23,132 nucleotides of DNA from Gammaproteobacteria bacterium (GTDB taxonomy: Bacteria; Pseudomonadota; Gammaproteobacteria; Steroidobacterales; Rariloculaceae): NCBI GenBank assembly GCA_004357505.1, contig SMWC01000074.1:1-23132 (forward strand), read 5' to 3'. Shown in pieces: positions 23,090 through 23,132 of this stretch. The translations under genes were made by a program, and so were the position numbers. The notes under the pieces are model-generated. The model worked only from the letters and a program-made list of their open reading frames with translations. It searched no databases and had not been told where the DNA came from. Within the stretch, counting starts at the first letter, position 1; the number at the start of each line of letters is the position of its first letter.

Positions 23090-23132
23090 GAGTTTCTCTA
23101 TGCGGCTCTCTGTGACTGGTCGTCTATCTCAA

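Overview
The window reads as a chromosomal segment of a gammaproteobacterium with moderately high G+C. This follows from gene content: a gspG-to-gspN type II secretion operon with a rhombosortase beside it, the fabG-acpP-fabF-pabC-mltG-tmk-holB-pilZ order typical of Gammaproteobacteria, and an AddB-like plus UvrD-helicase repair pair. Genus cannot be fixed from sequence reading alone; an environmental or marine lineage is a guess. Coding density is very high, many starts are GTG, and most neighbouring genes overlap or nearly touch. No tRNA, rRNA, CRISPR array, insertion sequence or prophage was seen. No gene-free stretch exceeds about 205 bases (the longest is 7143-7347).

Layout. (1) 2-4083, plus strand: the 3' end of an AddB-like nuclease gene, then a complete AddA-like helicase-nuclease, coupled by a 4-base overlap; together probably a double-strand-break resection enzyme. 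(2) 4088-7142, minus strand: a tight three-gene unit, read as fumarylacetoacetate hydrolase family enzyme, secreted YVTN beta-propeller protein, then secreted beta-lactamase-fold serine hydrolase. Its role is unknown. (3) 7348-12783, minus strand: type II secretion genes gspG, H, I, J, K, L, M, N, linked by overlaps or 1-2 base gaps. This covers the whole pseudopilus (major pseudopilin G, minor H, I, J, K) plus inner-membrane proteins L, M and N. gspC, D, E and F are not in the window. (4) 12849-13463, plus strand: a rhombosortase, divergent from gspG across 65 bases. Rhombosortases process GlyGly-CTERM proteins, which are exported by type II secretion, so this adjacency makes functional sense. 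(5) 13506-19842, plus strand: fatty-acid elongation (fabG, acpP, fabF), folate (pabC), murein (mltG), dTTP (tmk), replication (holB) and type IV pilus (pilZ) genes. (6) 19916-23089, minus strand: a protein with two cyclic-nucleotide-binding-like domains and a rhodanese domain, and a FadJ/FadB-like bifunctional beta-oxidation enzyme.

The points most worth a second look are: the pseudopilus operon paired with its rhombosortase and inserted beside the fab cluster where fabD is expected; PabC with glycine in place of the PLP-contacting glutamate; HolB without the zinc-binding cysteines; the cNMP-cNMP-rhodanese fusion; the FAA/propeller/serine-hydrolase unit; and an AT-rich cluster of inverted repeats near 7273-7309. 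No wholly new multi-gene system is obvious; most of the window is core genome in an unusual arrangement.
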